In this document: piece after piece, positions 1 through 12,775 of the stretch
Layout of the letters: each line of letters starts with the position of its first letter
Numbering within the stretch: position 1 is the first letter of the stretch
Source: Castellaniella defragrans_A
GTDB lineage: Bacteria; Pseudomonadota; Gammaproteobacteria; Burkholderiales; Burkholderiaceae_B
Reading direction: 5' to 3' (one strand)
DNA: 19,995 nt
Assembly: GCF_040394755.1 (NCBI RefSeq)
Contig: NZ_JBEBRQ010000053.1
The notes under the pieces: model-generated
Told to the model about the DNA's origin: nothing
Seen by the model: only the letters and a program-made list of their open reading frames with translations
Databases searched by the model: none
Translations under genes and position numbers: made by a program

Positions 1-326
1 CCTCGTCCCTCTCGGGCGGCCAGCAACAGCGCGTGGCGATCGCCCGCGCCCTGGCAATGGAGCCCGAGGTCATGCTGTTCGACGAGCCCACCTCCGCTCT
101 GGACCCGGAGCTCGTCGGCGAGGTCCTCAAGGTGATGCAGAAACTCGCCGAGGAAGGCCGCACCATGCTGGTCGTGACCCACGAAATGGGATTCGCCCGC
201 AACCTGGCCTCGCAGGTGATGTTCCTGCACCAGGGTCTGGCCGAGGAGGTCGGCCCGCCATCAGCGATTTTCGACAATCCGCAAAGCCCACGGCTGCGGC
301 AGTTTTTGTCGGGGAATTTGAAGTAG
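1..326 (+). CDS. Polar amino-acid ABC transporter ATP-binding subunit, C-terminal part
   Basis: This is the 3' end of an ATPase that powers import of a polar amino acid; the start lies before the window. The reading frame is open from base 3. The visible ~107 residues begin at the ABC signature (LSGGQQQR), followed by Walker B (VMLFDEPTSALDP) and the H-loop histidine in VVTHEMGFAR. The spacing and the FDNPQSPRLRQFL ending are typical of the HisP/GlnQ family. Walker A is outside the window. The substrate cannot be read from this piece; the permease and binding-protein genes are presumably upstream. The stop is TAG at 324-326. Family assignment is firm and substrate is unknown. Confidence 0.93.
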   Translation, partial: SSLSGGQQQRVAIARALAMEPEVMLFDEPTSALDPELVGEVLKVMQKLAEEGRTMLVVTHEMGFARNLASQVMFLHQGLAEEVGPPSAIFDNPQSPRLRQFLSGNLK

Positions 327-352
327 GCGGTGGGGGGCGTCACACCACCGCC
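326..352 (+). terminator. Stem-loop overlapping the ABC ATPase stop codon
   Basis: A perfect 8-bp inverted repeat, GGCGGTGG (326-333) and CCACCGCC (345-352), encloses an 11-nt loop and begins on the last base of the ABC stop codon. The position suits transcript termination or 3'-end protection, but no T-run follows, so it is not a canonical Rho-independent terminator. Confidence 0.35.
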
Positions 353-417
353 AGCCGATCCACCGTGTCAGGAAATTTCTCGACCAGACGAATCAGTAGC
401 GCAGCCTGCGCGTTTGG
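340..417 (-). pseudogene. Possible C-terminal remnant of an antitoxin-type HTH protein
   Basis: Read on the minus strand, 25 codons between a TAA (418-420) and a TGA (340-342) give PNAQAALLIRLVEKFPDTVD followed by RLAVV. This amphipathic helix resembles the C-terminal tail of XRE-type antitoxins (MqsA/HigA-like), where a similar LLxRLVExxPDxxxRLA helix follows the helix-turn-helix. No HTH or start codon remains upstream; the frame is closed where the dispersed repeat begins (423-446). The resemblance is from memory of the family and rests on 25 residues, so it could be chance. Confidence 0.3.
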
Positions 418-422
418 TTAGG

Positions 423-446
423 TTCTTAAGCCGCGTCTGGTGGCAA
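423..446 (+). repeat. Short dispersed repeat, copy A
   Basis: A 24-nt block reads TTCTTAAGCCGCGTCTGG followed by TGGCAA. It matches 19843-19866 at 22 of 24 positions, in the same orientation. Both copies sit in gene-free DNA, about 19.4 kb apart. This copy borders the possible antitoxin remnant and the hairpin cluster. It may be one end of a small repetitive element. Confidence 0.55.
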
Positions 447-473
447 AACCAGTTTTCGCCGCCCCTCCGAACG

Positions 474-547
474 GTCCGGCCTGCGGCCGGACTTCCCGGA
501 TCTTCCTCGTCCGCACGGGCGGCGGGAAGTCCCGGCAAAGCCGGGAC
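474..547. repeat. Cluster of three abutting perfect inverted repeats
   Basis: Three perfect 8-bp stems lie end to end. The first is GTCCGGCC (474-481), loop TGC, GGCCGGAC (485-492). The second is ACTTCCCG (491-498) paired with CGGGAAGT (523-530) across a 24-nt loop. The third is GTCCCGGC (529-536), loop AAA, GCCGGGAC (540-547). Neighbouring stems share 2 nt at their junctions. GC content alone would not favour such exact, adjacent, tight-looped symmetry. REP/BIME-like repeat, small non-autonomous element and structured RNA are all possible; no T-run follows. Confidence 0.6.
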
Positions 548-710
548 CGGGTGAGGTGCGCCGCGCCCCCCTGGGCTCCGGCCGCGAGCTCGCACAAAAA
601 ACCAACGAACCGCGAAGTACTTCAAACCCGCCTGTTCATGCGTTTGCCCTGCCCTGGTTTGGCCTCGCCGCAAACACACCTCGGCACATCGCCAAACCCA
701 GCCAGACGGA

Positions 711-1766
711 TCACCCGGCATCCGCAAAATGGCAACGCATCAACACATGCGGAATACCCGCATCCATGAAAGTCCCGCCTTCCGCCACGAAACCGTGGCG
801 GGCGTAGAACGGGCGGGCCTGCAATTGCGCGGCCAGGACGACCTGCGCGTCGCCGCGGCGGCGGGCTTCGGCCATCAGGGCGGTCAACAGCAGCGACCCC
901 ACGCCCTGGCCGCGCCAGGGCGCGCGCACCGCCATGCGGCCAATATGGCCATCGGGCAGCAAGCGCCCCGTGCCCACGGCCCGGCCATCGGCGCCATAGG
1001 CGACTGCGTGTATACATTGTGTCTCTATATCATCGAGCTCGATCTCGGGCGGGACGTACTGTTCATGCACGAACACCTCGGTGCGGACAAGCGCGGCCTC
1101 GGGGCCGAGGTCCTCCCAGGCGCCAACGACCACGCGCGCCGCCGCCGCGTCCCGCGCCGGGACGGCGCCGGGCGCATCGTCCCCCAGCGCGAACGCCAGC
1201 ACCTCGGGCAGCCAATCCGCGAAATCCGAAATACCGTGATCGCTGCCCTCGATGATGCGCTGCCGGCACCCCGCATAGCGGTCGCGCATCTCGCGCCAGT
1301 CCAGGACCTCGTCGCCGGTGGCGGCCACGAGAAAATAGCGCGCGGGCTCGGCCGGCACCGCGATCCCGGCCTCGGCCCGCGCCAGTTCATCGACATGGGC
1401 CGGCAGAAATTCAAAGGGCTCGCCGCCATGGAAAGTCTGGTGCGAGCCAACCTGCGTCGCCAGATCCCGGGCGGCATGAACGACCGGATTGAGCACGACG
1501 GCCCGGCAGCACAGGCGTCCGGCGAGCCAGGTGGCGTAAAAGCCGCCCAGGGAGGAACCGATCACCACCAGATCCTCCCGCCGACCGCCGGCGGCCAGCC
1601 AGTCCTCGGCCAGCGCCAACGCCAACCCCATCGCCGCGCGCGGACTGGCCGGCAATTGCGGGCAGCACCATTCATCGGCGCGCCCCATCCCGGCCAGCGC
1701 GGCGGCCATCAGGCGCGCCTTGTAGGACTGCGGCGAGGAACGGAATCCATGCAGGTAGAGAATCAT
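711..1766 (-). CDS. YqiA-type esterase fused to a GNAT N-acetyltransferase
   Basis: This two-domain cytoplasmic protein has about 351 residues. The N-terminal ~200 form an alpha/beta hydrolase of the YqiA/YcfP type, opening MILYLHGFRSSPQS, with the nucleophile in GSSLGG (Ser72 from this start), a likely acid Asp152 in TGDEVLDW, and His177 in GSDHGISDF. After a ~20-residue alanine-rich linker comes an ElaA/YjcF-like GNAT domain with the acetyl-CoA loop RGQGVG and the ending FYARHGFVAEGGTFMDAGIP. I chose ATG at 1766 because the hydrolase fold starts there; a TTG at 1805 would add 13 proline-rich residues. The linker has no methionine, so a separate GNAT start is unlikely. It is divergent from the AraC gene. 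Substrates of both domains are unknown. Confidence 0.88.
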   Translation of the reverse strand: MILYLHGFRSSPQSYKARLMAAALAGMGRADEWCCPQLPASPRAAMGLALALAEDWLAAGGRREDLVVIGSSLGGFYATWLAGRLCCRAVVLNPVVHAARDLATQVGSHQTFHGGEPFEFLPAHVDELARAEAGIAVPAEPARYFLVAATGDEVLDWREMRDRYAGCRQRIIEGSDHGISDFADWLPEVLAFALGDDAPGAVPARDAAAARVVVGAWEDLGPEAALVRTEVFVHEQYVPPEIELDDIETQCIHAVAYGADGRAVGTGRLLPDGHIGRMAVRAPWRGQGVGSLLLTALMAEARRRGDAQVVLAAQLQARPFYARHGFVAEGGTFMDAGIPHVLMRCHFADAG

Positions 1767-1884
1767 GATAGGGCTCGGGCTTGGGGAAATAAGGTTCGGA
1801 TTCAACCCTCATTGTAGGGTGAGGAACACCCGCCCTCACACCGGTTTCGGGAGTAAGATCGGCACAGACTCCAACGACCGAACC

Positions 1885-2562
1885 ATGGCCCTGCCCTATC
1901 CGAACGGCTCGATCCGCAGCTACGACAGCCAGACGCACACCCATGATCATGCGCACGCACAAGTCATGGTGCCCCTGGCCGGCCGCATGGAGCTCGAAAT
2001 CGCGGGCCGAGCCCTCTACACGGATACGTCCTGCGGCGTGATCATTCCAGCCGGCGCCTCGCACGCCTATTCGGCGCGCGCGGGCACGCGGGTGCTGGTG
2101 ATCGACGCGCCGGACCAGGCGGGCCTCGAGCGGCTGCGATGCTTTGCCATCACCCCGGCCTGCGGCACCCTCGCCGCCCTTGCGGATGCCCGCGAACAGC
2201 TGTCCCTGCTGCTCGCCCTGCCCCCCGCGCTGCCGTCCCGGCGCGGGCTGGATCTGGCCCGGCTCGATCAGGCTCTCGCACAGACGCTGCACGAGGACTG
2301 GTCCACGGCGCGCATGGCGGCGCTGTTCCATCTCAGCCCGCAACGCTTCCATGCCCGTCTGGTGGAACTCACCGGGCGGACGCCGGGTGCCTGGCTGCGC
2401 GAGCGGCGCCTGGAACGCGCCATGCGCAGCCTGCGCAACGGCATGGCCCTGGAAGCCGCCGCCGCGCAGAGCGGCTACCGCTCCGGCAGCGCCCTGACCT
2501 ACGCCCTGCGGCGCGACCGGCAGACCGGCGCCCGCGCGCTGCGCCGCCTGGGCCCCCTCTGA
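1885..2562 (+). CDS. AraC-family transcriptional regulator with cupin sensor domain
   Basis: The product is a 225-residue DNA-binding regulator. The N-terminal ~85 residues look like a cupin, with a histidine-rich metal-site-like stretch (HTHDHAHAQ), a PLAGRMELEI strand and PAGASHAY. The C-terminal ~100 residues hold the two AraC helix-turn-helix units, ARMAALFHLSPQRFHARLVE and AAAQSGYRSGSALTYALRRD. I used ATG 1885; the frame is open further upstream, but the cupin begins right after this ATG. No strong ribosome site is visible. It is divergent from the esterase-GNAT gene across ~118 bp; a 6-bp inverted repeat (GTGAGG/CCTCAC, about 1819-1839) there could be an operator. Ligand and targets are unknown; the neighbouring gene is the obvious first candidate. 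Confidence 0.85.
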   Translation: MALPYPNGSIRSYDSQTHTHDHAHAQVMVPLAGRMELEIAGRALYTDTSCGVIIPAGASHAYSARAGTRVLVIDAPDQAGLERLRCFAITPACGTLAALADAREQLSLLLALPPALPSRRGLDLARLDQALAQTLHEDWSTARMAALFHLSPQRFHARLVELTGRTPGAWLRERRLERAMRSLRNGMALEAAAAQSGYRSGSALTYALRRDRQTGARALRRLGPL

Positions 2563-2638
2563 ATCCGGATATTGCGCGCTGGCCCGATGGGTTGGATATA
2601 TCGCAATCCAAAGACCCGATCAGCAATACAGAACTGAA

Positions 2639-3709
2639 TCAAGCCTTGAACGGCAGGCCATCAGGCCCTGGCCCGCTTTCGGGCATCACATGCCAGCGCC
2701 CCGGATCGATGCCGGAAAAAGCCATCGCACAACGGGCATCGGTCATGGGCCGGGCCGAAACATCGCGAATCAGGATACGGATATCGCGATCCGGATGGGC
2801 GCGGACGGCATCGCCATAAATCTCGGGATCGTGCTCGCCGCTGTCGCCGATGAAAAGAAAACGGCGCAGCGGAAAGTCCGCGAGCAAGCGGGCCAGCGTG
2901 CCGCCTTTATGTTCGGGCGTTTTACTTTCGCTGGGAACGAGCCGGTTCCACGCCGTGCTTTCGCGCAGATGCAGGCTGCCCTCGGGAAAGCCTTCGTGAT
3001 CCAGAAAATCCAGCAGGGCAGGCAAGAGCTGGATTGGACTTGCCGACAGGTAATGAAAACCGTTGCCGGCCTCCCGGGCGATATCGCGATAGAGCTGCGC
3101 CATCCCCGGCGCCGGTTTGAACGGCGCCATCATGCTGCCGCGCAATAAGGCGCGGGTATCGGCGACATTGCTGATCTTGATGGTGTCGTCGATATCGGAC
3201 ACGACCGACAGCCCGGTTTCCGGCAACACAAAAGCCTGCCCCTCGAAGCGCTGCCCCTTGCGGCCCGTGTGGAAGCGGATCTTGCGCGTGCCTGCCGGAA
3301 CCGGGACCCGTATTCCGTGATCGACCCGTCCGGCCTGATCGGTCGCGGGCAGAGAGACATCGGTAGCGTCGATGCCGTCAAAAGCGATCGTCAACGTCTT
3401 GCCGCGCTCTGAATCGGTCAGGAACCAGCGGCTGCGTTCCGCGAAAATGGCGCGCGTCTCGGGCGTTTCGTCATTCAGATCGATGTCCAGCAGCTCGGTG
3501 AATATGTTTCGCGCGCCCGGGCGGCGTTCGAACTCGAAAACCCAGGCCCGGATCGCCAGCTCGACGAGGCCATCCCCCGTTTCGCGAGCGTAGCCAGGGA
3601 TAAAGAGCACAGTCTCGTCGGTTTTGAGGGGGCGCGCCAAAACCCGTCCAGGCAAAGCCACCAGCACGGCCATATTGAAGGCTATCAGCACCTTGCGTCG
3701 CGTCATCAT
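2639..3709 (-). CDS. Exported App1-like (DUF2183) HAD phosphatase
   Basis: This 356-residue protein has a signal-peptide-like start (MMTRRKVLIAFNMAVLVALP, likely cleavage after GRVLA near residue 25), so it is probably periplasmic. The C-terminal half carries the App1 conserved domain of HAD-superfamily phosphatases. Visible motifs are SDIDDTIK (nucleophile region, Asp172/Asp174), LSASP (Ser222-224, motif II), HKGG (Lys268, motif III) and GDSGEHDPE (residues 288-296, motif IV). The yeast founding member, App1, is a phosphatidate phosphatase; substrate in bacteria is mostly unestablished. The N-terminal ~160 residues look like the usual beta-rich partner domain. It converges with the AraC gene (76-bp gap). 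All HAD motifs look intact. Confidence 0.88.
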   Translation of the reverse strand: MMTRRKVLIAFNMAVLVALPGRVLARPLKTDETVLFIPGYARETGDGLVELAIRAWVFEFERRPGARNIFTELLDIDLNDETPETRAIFAERSRWFLTDSERGKTLTIAFDGIDATDVSLPATDQAGRVDHGIRVPVPAGTRKIRFHTGRKGQRFEGQAFVLPETGLSVVSDIDDTIKISNVADTRALLRGSMMAPFKPAPGMAQLYRDIAREAGNGFHYLSASPIQLLPALLDFLDHEGFPEGSLHLRESTAWNRLVPSESKTPEHKGGTLARLLADFPLRRFLFIGDSGEHDPEIYGDAVRAHPDRDIRILIRDVSARPMTDARCAMAFSGIDPGRWHVMPESGPGPDGLPFKA

Positions 3710-3794
3710 CTGTCCAGCCCCCTATTTTCTGGTTTCTGCCTCTGCTGACCGCGCCAGACTGCCCCACCGTACCGGACCAACCATCGTTCTGGCG

Positions 3795-3800
3795 ATTATA
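3795..3800 (-). promoter_or_regulatory. Candidate -10 element upstream of the App1-like gene
   Basis: The minus strand has an exact TATAAT (3800 to 3795), about 85 nt before the App1-like start. No good -35 hexamer lies at 16-18 bp, so this is a weak call. It would give a ~80-nt leader. The rest of 3710-3957 holds nothing I recognise. Confidence 0.3.
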
Positions 3801-3957
3801 TCCGCGCCCAACAGGCCACCTGTGCGGTCGGCACGCAGCGGCTTGGCCCCCTGAATTTTTCCAATATTGGCGCGACTGATCGAGCTACTGGCTGTTCAAA
3901 TCCCACAGCCGCCAGACAAGCCCCGGCTTTTAGCAAGGTGCGGTTTTGGTTTGCATT

Positions 3958-4260
3958 TCACATCCCCACATACCACTCTGTAAAAAAATTGCGCGAGCGA
4001 TGGGGACGGTTTGCGCACGCTGAAAGCGCCTCGATGGATTCATCTTTTATACCGAACCGATACCGGCAATAATCCATCAATTCCTCTAATAATGGTTCCA
4101 GCCCACCACCACCCCACTCGGCGATGGGCGGCGCATTCGCCTCTGTCAGGGTCGGATTATAGAAAACGATCTTCAGTGTGGGCTCTTTCTTTATGAAAAG
4201 AACGCTATAGCTTTCCTCATAGAAAGAATCCTTGGCAATGCCAACGAACAGCCAGAGCAC
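3958..4260 (-). CDS. Small hypothetical protein, probable N-terminal membrane anchor
   Basis: The 100 codons from a GTG at 4260 start inside a hydrophobic stretch (LWLFVGIA) and continue as a soluble-looking domain (KIVFYNPTLTEANAPPIAEW, then LEELMDYCRYRFGIKDESIE). I do not recognise the family. The frame stays open upstream to a TGA near 4333 without ATG, GTG or TTG. An ATG at 4301-4299 opens ATG AAA AAA TAG; one additional A in the six-A run (4293-4298) would put it in frame and give MKKIALASSLVLALVLWLFV, a textbook signal/anchor sequence. The true gene may therefore be ~114 codons, with an indel (mutation or sequencing error) in the homopolymer. The surroundings are AT-richer than the rest of the window. 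Confidence 0.55.
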   Translation of the reverse strand: MLWLFVGIAKDSFYEESYSVLFIKKEPTLKIVFYNPTLTEANAPPIAEWGGGGLEPLLEELMDYCRYRFGIKDESIEALSACANRPHRSRNFFTEWYVGM

Positions 4261-5328
4261 CAGGGCCAGGACGAGGGATGACGCCAGGGCTATTTTTTCA
4301 TGACGCTGAAATCCAAGAGAACCGCTGAATCAGTCCGGCATTGCCAGCGCATATTCTATTGTTCCGGACGACACGCCGCAGGTTCGAGCGTTTCTCGACA
4401 GTTCCGCGCCTGATTCCTGCCATCATGGCGCAATGAACACGGCACATGGCACGAATTCAATCCGGGGCATCCTGCTGGTCCTGTGCGCGGGTGTCCTGTG
4501 GGGCACCACAGGCACCACGCAGAGCTTTTCTCCGGATGGCCTCTCACCCTACTGGGTGGGCGCGCTGCGTCTGGCGATCGCCGCCATGTTCTTTATCGCC
4601 TATGCCGGGGCCGCCATCAAACCGGGGCGCATCAGAACATCGCTGGCGGGCATGGACTGGCGCCGCATCCTGCTGGCGGGCGCCTGTATGGCGGGCTACA
4701 ACCTCGCGTTCTTTGCGGGCGTCAAGGCGACTGGCGTGGCAATCGGTACGGCGCTGGCCCTGGGCAGCGGCCCGATCTGGGCTGGCCTGCTGCAAATCCC
4801 GGGCGGCGGTATGCCGCCGCGCGGCTGGTGGCCGGGCACTCTGCTGGCGGTGGCCGGCGGGGTTCTGCTGGTCCTGGGGCGCGGCGGCGAACTGCGCGCC
4901 GATCCGGCGGGCATCGCGCTGTGCCTCGCGGCGGGTTTCGCCTACGCGCTCTATGCGATCCTCAACAAGCACATGGTTCACCGCGCCGACCCCGGCCTCG
5001 TGACGCTGGCGGTGTTTTCGGTCGCCGCCATCATCGCCCTGCCCGCCGCCTGGCGCTGGGCGGGGGCCCTCGACATCACCGGCCAGGGCTGGGCCGTCGT
5101 GGCGTTCTTGGGCATCGCCGCGACGGGGATCGCCTATTTATTGTTCAGCAGCGGCCTGCGCGGCATCACCGCCGCCAGCGGCGTGTCGCTGGCGCTCATG
5201 GAGCCGGTCACCGCGTTCCTGCTGGCCCTCGCGGTCGTGGGCGAACGGCCCGCCCTCGCCGCCTACGCCGGACTGGCCGCTCTGCTGGGCGGGCTGGCCC
5301 TCGTCATCCGCGCGGAAATCGCGGCGGC

Positions 5329-7145
<1,817 letters not shown>

Positions 7146-7149
<4 letters not shown>

Positions 7150-7901
7150 GCGATGTCCTTTGATTTGATGACTGCCGGCGACAGGGAGGCCGGCAGTGCG
7201 TGTAAGGGGATGAGCGCCGATTGCGGCGCCGCCATGGCCTGCAAGGCGTCGAGCCCGATGGCGCGCTCGATGTCGAAGGGGCCGATGCGGGTACGGCGCA
7301 GGGCAGCCAGATGCGCAAAGCATCCGAGATCGCGGCCGATGTCCTGCGCCAGGGTGCGGATGTAGGTGCCTTTGCTGCAATCCACCCGCACGACCGCCTG
7401 CCGGGCATCGCACGACAACAGGTCCAGCGCGTGGATGGTCACCTGGCGCGCCGGGCGTTCGAGTTCGATGCCCTGGCGCGCGTATTCATACAGCGGCTTG
7501 CCGTCGCGCTTGAGGGCCGAGATCATCGGTGGAATCTGCTCGATCGGGCCGCGAAAGCGCGCCAGCGCCGCCTCCAGCCGGTCACGCCCGACGCCCTCGA
7601 AGTCCTCGGGCGCGCGCTGGGTCACGACGCCGGTGCAATCGCCGCTGTCGGTTTCCTCGCCGAAGGCTAGCGTCGCCACGTAGGTCTTGTCCGCCTCGAG
7701 CATGGCGCCCGAGATCTTGGTCGCGCGGCCAAAGCAGCACAACAGCAGGCCCGTCGCGAAAGGGTCCAATGTGCCGGTGTGGCCGGCCTTGCGCGCATCG
7801 ACCGTGCGTTTGGCGCGTTGCAGGGCGTGGTTGCTGGACAGGCCCTCGGGTTTGTCCAGCAACAGGACGCCGTCGAGCAACTGCCCGCGTCGAGAAGCCA
7901 T
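7146..7901 (-). CDS. truB: tRNA pseudouridine(55) synthase TruB
   Basis: TruB isomerises U55 in the T-loop of tRNAs to pseudouridine. The 251-residue protein opens with GVLLLDKPEGLSSNHALQ and has the catalytic Asp46 in GHTGTLDPFATGLL. Later family motifs are GAMLEADKTYVA, PPMISALKRDGKPLYEYARQ and VDCSKGTYIRTLAQDIG. The C-terminal part (after ~200) is short compared with E. coli TruB (314 residues), so the PUA-like end is reduced. It lies 34 bp after rbfA and its TGA overlaps the typA ATG by 4 bp. Confidence 0.96.
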
Positions 7902-7935
7902 CGTTCAATCCGTTCAGGGTGGAAACGACAGCCCG

Positions 7936-8346
7936 TCAGGGCGTGCCGTCGGGGTCTTCGAGCTCGGGAATGCCGGCCGCGCCCGCTTGCGGACGATTGG
8001 CCCGATCGATGAGCTGCGTCAGCTCGATGCCGCGCGCCAGCTGCACGTCGTGTACGAAGCGCAGCGTCGGCACCGTATGGATATGCAGCAGCTTGAAAAG
8101 CTGGGAATGCAGCCAGCCGGCTTTTTCGTTCAGGGCCTGGGCCGCGGCCTCGGGCTCGGCACCCAGCACGGTGAAATACACCTTGGCATGGGCATAATCG
8201 GCCGTCAGGTCCACCCCCGTCAGGGTGATGAGGCCCGCGCGCGCGACGTCCAGCTCGCGCTGGACGAGACCGGCCAGATCCTTCTGGATCTGGTCGGCCA
8301 GACGCGTGTTGCGGCCGGGGTTGGGTTTGGACTTGTGGCGGGCCAT
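7936..8346 (-). CDS. rbfA: 30S ribosome-binding factor RbfA
   Basis: RbfA is a small KH-fold protein that binds the 30S subunit and helps 16S 5'-end maturation and cold adaptation. The 136 residues include the conserved RLADQIQKDLAGLVQRELDV helix, the strand LTADYAHAKVYFTVLG and the PTLRFVHDVQLARGIEL ending, plus an acidic tail (PELEDPDGTP). ATG 8346 is the start that gives the normal N-terminus (MARHKSKPNPGRNTRLADQI). It is only 7 bp after infB; no strong ribosome site is visible there, which points to translation coupled to infB. Confidence 0.95.
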   Translation of the reverse strand: MARHKSKPNPGRNTRLADQIQKDLAGLVQRELDVARAGLITLTGVDLTADYAHAKVYFTVLGAEPEAAAQALNEKAGWLHSQLFKLLHIHTVPTLRFVHDVQLARGIELTQLIDRANRPQAGAAGIPELEDPDGTP

Positions 8347-8353
8347 GATCGAT

Positions 8354-11233
<2,880 letters not shown>

Positions 11234-11293
11234 TCGACTCTCTCTCTATCACTACTTATTTCAGACAATGGCGCATGGGGAACGATACGGCGA

Positions 11294-12775
11294 TCAGGCC
11301 TCGTCCTCGAACCAATGCGCCCTTGCCTGCATGATCATGTCGCTGGCGACCTCCTGCGACAGACCCGTCATTTCCGCCAGTTCGTCGGTGGCGAGCTCGG
11401 CGAGGTCATCCAGCGTCGTGATGCTGTTCTCGGCAAGCCTGGCCACCAGCGCGGCGTCCATGCCCTTGATCTCGAGCAGGTCGCGCGCGGTCTGGACGCG
11501 CTCCTCCTGAGCGATGGCCTCGGTCAGCAAGGCATTGCGCGCGCGTGTGCGCAGCTCGTTGACCGTATCCTCGTCGAAAGCCTCGATCTCGAGCAGTTCC
11601 TGCATCGGCACGTAGGCGACCTCCTCGAGGCCGGTGAAACCCTCGTCGATCAGAATGTCGGCGACCTCCTCGTCGACATCGAGCCTGGAGATGAAGGTAT
11701 GCCGCAGCGCGGTGCGCTCCTGTTCCTGGCGATTCTGGCTTTCCTCAGGCGTCATGATGTTGATCTGCCAGCCGGTGAGCTCGGAAGCCAAGCGAACATT
11801 CTGGCCACGCGCGCCGATCGCCTTGGGCAGGTTTTCCTCGTCCACGACGACATCCATGGCGCGCTTGTCCTCGTCGACGAGGATGGACACCACATGCGCC
11901 GGCGCCAGCGCGCCGATGACGAACTCGGCGGGATCATCGGCCCACAACACGATATCCACCTGCTCGCCGCCCAACTCGTTGCGCACGGCGGTGACGCGCG
12001 ATCCCCGCATGCCGACGCAGGTGCCGATCGGATCGATACGCTTGTCGTACGCGACGACAGCGATCTTGGCGCGCACGCCCGGATCACGGGCCGCCGCCTT
12101 GATCTCGAGCAGGCCCTGCTCGATCTCGGGAACCTCGTTCTCGAACAGCTCGCGAATGAAGTCGGGCGCGGTGCGCGACAGGATGACCTGCTGGCCGCGC
12201 GCGGCGTGATCGACCTTCATGACCCAGGCGCGCACGCGATCGCCGACCCGGATGTTTTCCTTGGGGATCATTTCCGTGCGCGGCAGGCGGGCCTCGACCT
12301 TACCGATCTCGATGATGGCATCGCCCTTGTCCAGGCGCTTGACCGTGCCCGATACGATGGTTTCGCCCCGATCCAGAAAGTCATTGAGCACCTGCTCGCG
12401 CTCGGCATCGCGGATCCTTTGCAGAATCGCCTGCTTGGCCGCCTGCGCGCCGATCCGGCCGAATTCGACGGGTTCGAGGGGCTCCTCGATGTACTCGCCC
12501 TCCTGGATGCCCGGCACGAGCTCCTGGGCCTCGGAATACAGTTCCTGCTGATCAGGTTCCTGGAGGCCGGCCTCGTCGGGCACCACCAGCCAGCGGCGGA
12601 ACCCCTCGTGCTCGCCGGTCTGGCGATCGACGGATACGCGAATGTCGGCGTCTTCTTTGAAGCGCTTTTTCATGGCCGATGCCAAGGCGTTCTCGAGGGC
12701 GCCGAAAACGACCTCGCGCTCGACGTTTTTCTCACGCGCCAGGGCGTCGACCAGCAGAAGAATTTCGCGACTCAT
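11294..12775 (-). CDS. nusA: Transcription termination/antitermination factor NusA
   Basis: NusA binds RNA polymerase and nascent RNA, increasing pausing and hairpin-dependent termination and taking part in antitermination complexes. The 493-residue protein matches the normal ~495. Order: N-terminal RNAP-binding domain (SREILLLVDALAREKNVERE), S1 domain (~135-205), KH1 with GTCVGMRGSRVTAVRNEL, KH2 with AIGARGQNVRLASELTGW, then two acidic C-terminal repeats typical of proteobacteria (the last ends HWFEDEA). Its ATG overlaps the rimP TGA (ATGA), so the two are probably translationally coupled. NusA autoregulates this operon in E. coli; the leader terminator at 13329-13357 offers a plausible target here (inference). 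Confidence 0.97.
   Translation of the reverse strand: MSREILLLVDALAREKNVEREVVFGALENALASAMKKRFKEDADIRVSVDRQTGEHEGFRRWLVVPDEAGLQEPDQQELYSEAQELVPGIQEGEYIEEPLEPVEFGRIGAQAAKQAILQRIRDAEREQVLNDFLDRGETIVSGTVKRLDKGDAIIEIGKVEARLPRTEMIPKENIRVGDRVRAWVMKVDHAARGQQVILSRTAPDFIRELFENEVPEIEQGLLEIKAAARDPGVRAKIAVVAYDKRIDPIGTCVGMRGSRVTAVRNELGGEQVDIVLWADDPAEFVIGALAPAHVVSILVDEDKRAMDVVVDEENLPKAIGARGQNVRLASELTGWQINIMTPEESQNRQEQERTALRHTFISRLDVDEEVADILIDEGFTGLEEVAYVPMQELLEIEAFDEDTVNELRTRARNALLTEAIAQEERVQTARDLLEIKGMDAALVARLAENSITTLDDLAELATDELAEMTGLSQEVASDMIMQARAHWFEDEA

Larger units (their letters stand above)
327..710. other. 384-bp intergenic region without an intact gene
   Basis: No convincing complete coding sequence lies between the ABC ATPase and the esterase-GNAT gene. 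The region holds a stem-loop, a possible gene remnant, a short repeat also found near the window end, and a cluster of inverted repeats (separate entries). From 548 to 710 I see nothing recognisable: short open frames on both strands are proline/arginine-rich and resemble no known family. Confidence 0.6.

Noticed and set aside
368..727. 119-codon minus-strand frame over the hairpin cluster
   Set aside because: Composition is Arg/Gly/Pro-rich as expected for random GC-rich DNA, and it reads through the inverted repeats and dispersed repeat.
711..1817. Long + strand frame antisense to the esterase-GNAT gene
   Set aside because: The minus strand encodes clear hydrolase and GNAT motifs; the antisense frame is a His/Gly/Arg-rich shadow.
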